6,471 nucleotides of DNA from a bacterium TMED144 (GTDB lineage: Bacteria > Fidelibacterota > Marinisomatia > Marinisomatales > TCS55): NCBI GenBank assembly GCA_002170005.2, contig NHGT02000026.1, forward strand, positions 32,046 through 38,516, written 5' to 3'. The position numbers were made by a program, and so were the translations under genes. Shown here in pieces: positions 5,497-6,471 of this stretch. The notes under the pieces are model-generated. The model ran no database searches, was not told where the DNA came from, and saw only the letters and a program-made list of their open reading frames with translations. How positions within the stretch are numbered: position 1 is the stretch's first letter; the number at the start of each line of letters is the position of its first letter.

Positions 5497-6471
5497 TCAA
5501 ACAGGCCTGTTCTAGTACCTAACGATGCTTCTTCATTGTTTGAAGATAATACTGCAATATCCGCTACTGTTTATAATATAAGCAGCGACAGTATAGAAAC
5601 TTCAATAGCTTTTGATATAAGATCAGACTTTGATAAATATTTAATAGATGTTCAAAAACCTATTAATAAAGCCTTTTTAATAAAAAGGTTTTTCCCTTCA
5701 TTGGACGATTCGTCTGTTTCTATGTACGAGGATGAAATTGACTTACGTGGCTTAGGCACTAGAAGATTCGTAAGTATGGATAGAAATGGCAATGAATTAA
5801 ATATGAAATTTTCAATAGATACGCTTCAATTAAAAAATCATGTTGAAATAGAAATAAAAAAATTAAAATATTCACTTCCTGTGCATTACCTTTTTGACAA
5901 GAGGGGGGGAGTGCCTGATTTTTCAAAAATTACTGATAAAATCATTTTACCTATTGATGGATTGAGTTTTCCTGAAAGAGCATCGAGACTTCCAAATGCA
6001 CCTAGATCGTATCGCTCTGGTACGCACAGGGGAATTGATTTTTTTTCTAACTGGGGAACACCAGTGCGATCAGTTGCAGATGGAATTGTAATTAGGTCAG
6101 ACATTAATTACAAAGAGATGCCCGCGGATTTTCGGATTGAAATGCTTAAAAGAGCAAGCCTGATTAATAGGACGCCTTCAGATATTTTTAATGAGTTATT
6201 ATTAGGGCAAGCGGTAATAATTGATCACGGTTTGGATTTATTCCCAGGATATAGAGCAATTACTATCTATGCGCATTTGTCAAACATAATTCCCAAATTT
6301 GAAGTTGGATATAATATTAAGTCTGGAGAAATCTTTGGATATTCTGGAAATACTGGAACAAGCCCAAGCACATTAGGAACTAAAGATGAATCCCACTTGC
6401 ATTGGGAGCTAATTCTTCAAGATTCAAAAGGCGAATATTATTTTGGACAAGACTTAGAATATTCAGAACTT
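5452..6471 (+). CDS. M23-family (LytM-type) metallopeptidase, predicted lipoprotein (3' end outside the window)
   Basis: Probable cell-wall endopeptidase cutting peptidoglycan cross-links, anchored by lipid in the periplasm. The frame is open from the ATG at 5452, 3 bases after the AroQ-like stop, to the right edge (340 codons). MIKKIIFLTFIIIGCSN is a short lipoprotein signal with Cys15; Ser follows Cys, so there is no inner-membrane retention Asp. Residues about 20-170 form a strand-rich region I do not recognise. The M23 domain begins near 180: HRGID supplies zinc ligands His192 and Asp196, YAHLS gives His275, and HLHWEL gives His315 and zinc ligand His317. All LytM-type catalytic positions are present, so it should be active, unlike the degenerate M23 domains of EnvC/NlpD-type amidase activators. 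About 34 extra residues (218-251) sit between the ADGIV strand and the VIIDHG strand, where most members have a short hairpin. No Shine-Dalgarno sequence is visible. The C-terminus is missing. Confidence 0.9.
   Translation, partial: MIKKIIFLTFIIIGCSNRPVLVPNDASSLFEDNTAISATVYNISSDSIETSIAFDIRSDFDKYLIDVQKPINKAFLIKRFFPSLDDSSVSMYEDEIDLRGLGTRRFVSMDRNGNELNMKFSIDTLQLKNHVEIEIKKLKYSLPVHYLFDKRGGVPDFSKITDKIILPIDGLSFPERASRLPNAPRSYRSGTHRGIDFFSNWGTPVRSVADGIVIRSDINYKEMPADFRIEMLKRASLINRTPSDIFNELLLGQAVIIDHGLDLFPGYRAITIYAHLSNIIPKFEVGYNIKSGEIFGYSGNTGTSPSTLGTKDESHLHWELILQDSKGEYYFGQDLEYSEL

Noticed and set aside
5886..6104. Minus-strand open frame of 72 codons
   Set aside because: Antisense to the M23 catalytic domain, whose His/Asp motifs show that the plus strand is the coding strand.

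Overview
The window is a compact, AT-rich stretch of bacterial chromosome with seven genes, all on the + strand. Coding sequence fills almost everything; the only gap of any size is 69 bases (2399-2467). Base composition is roughly one-third G+C by eye, with heavy use of ATA, AGA and TTA codons. Two gene products carry lipoprotein signal peptides, which suggests a Gram-negative-type envelope. The style fits an uncultivated, streamlined, probably aquatic bacterium. A marine group such as Marinimicrobia/SAR406 or a Bacteroidota relative is a guess from overall gene style, not a demonstrated placement. I see no rRNA, tRNA, CRISPR array, insertion sequence or long repeat.

Layout. (1) Positions 1-1673: a YtcJ-type amidohydrolase whose true start lies left of the window. 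Reading upstream of the first ATG in the same frame gives a lipoprotein signal peptide. (2) 1670-2398: a SpoU/TrmH-family RNA 2'-O-methyltransferase, coupled to gene 1 by an ATGA stop/start overlap. After the 69-base gap comes a tightly packed run of five genes: (3) a CPBP-family intramembrane protease with a GTG start (2468-3256); (4) the magnesium channel MgtE (3253-4626, ATGA overlap); (5) a 126-residue membrane protein I do not recognise (4630-5010); (6) a small AroQ-like protein that has lost almost all catalytic residues of type II 3-dehydroquinate dehydratase (5020-5448); and (7) an M23-family peptidase lipoprotein that runs off the right edge (5452-6471).

How the genes fit together. 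Genes 3-7 look like one transcription unit, with junctions of -4, 3, 9 and 3 bases. Four of the five products are membrane or envelope proteins, so an envelope or membrane-homeostasis theme is plausible but inferred only from proximity. The most unusual item is the AroQ-like protein: it keeps the family's N-terminal signature but not its active site, so it is probably not a dehydratase. I see no convincing evidence of a wholly new multi-gene system; the best leads are the AroQ-like pseudoenzyme, the unrecognised membrane protein beside it, and the unusual architecture of the M23 lipoprotein.
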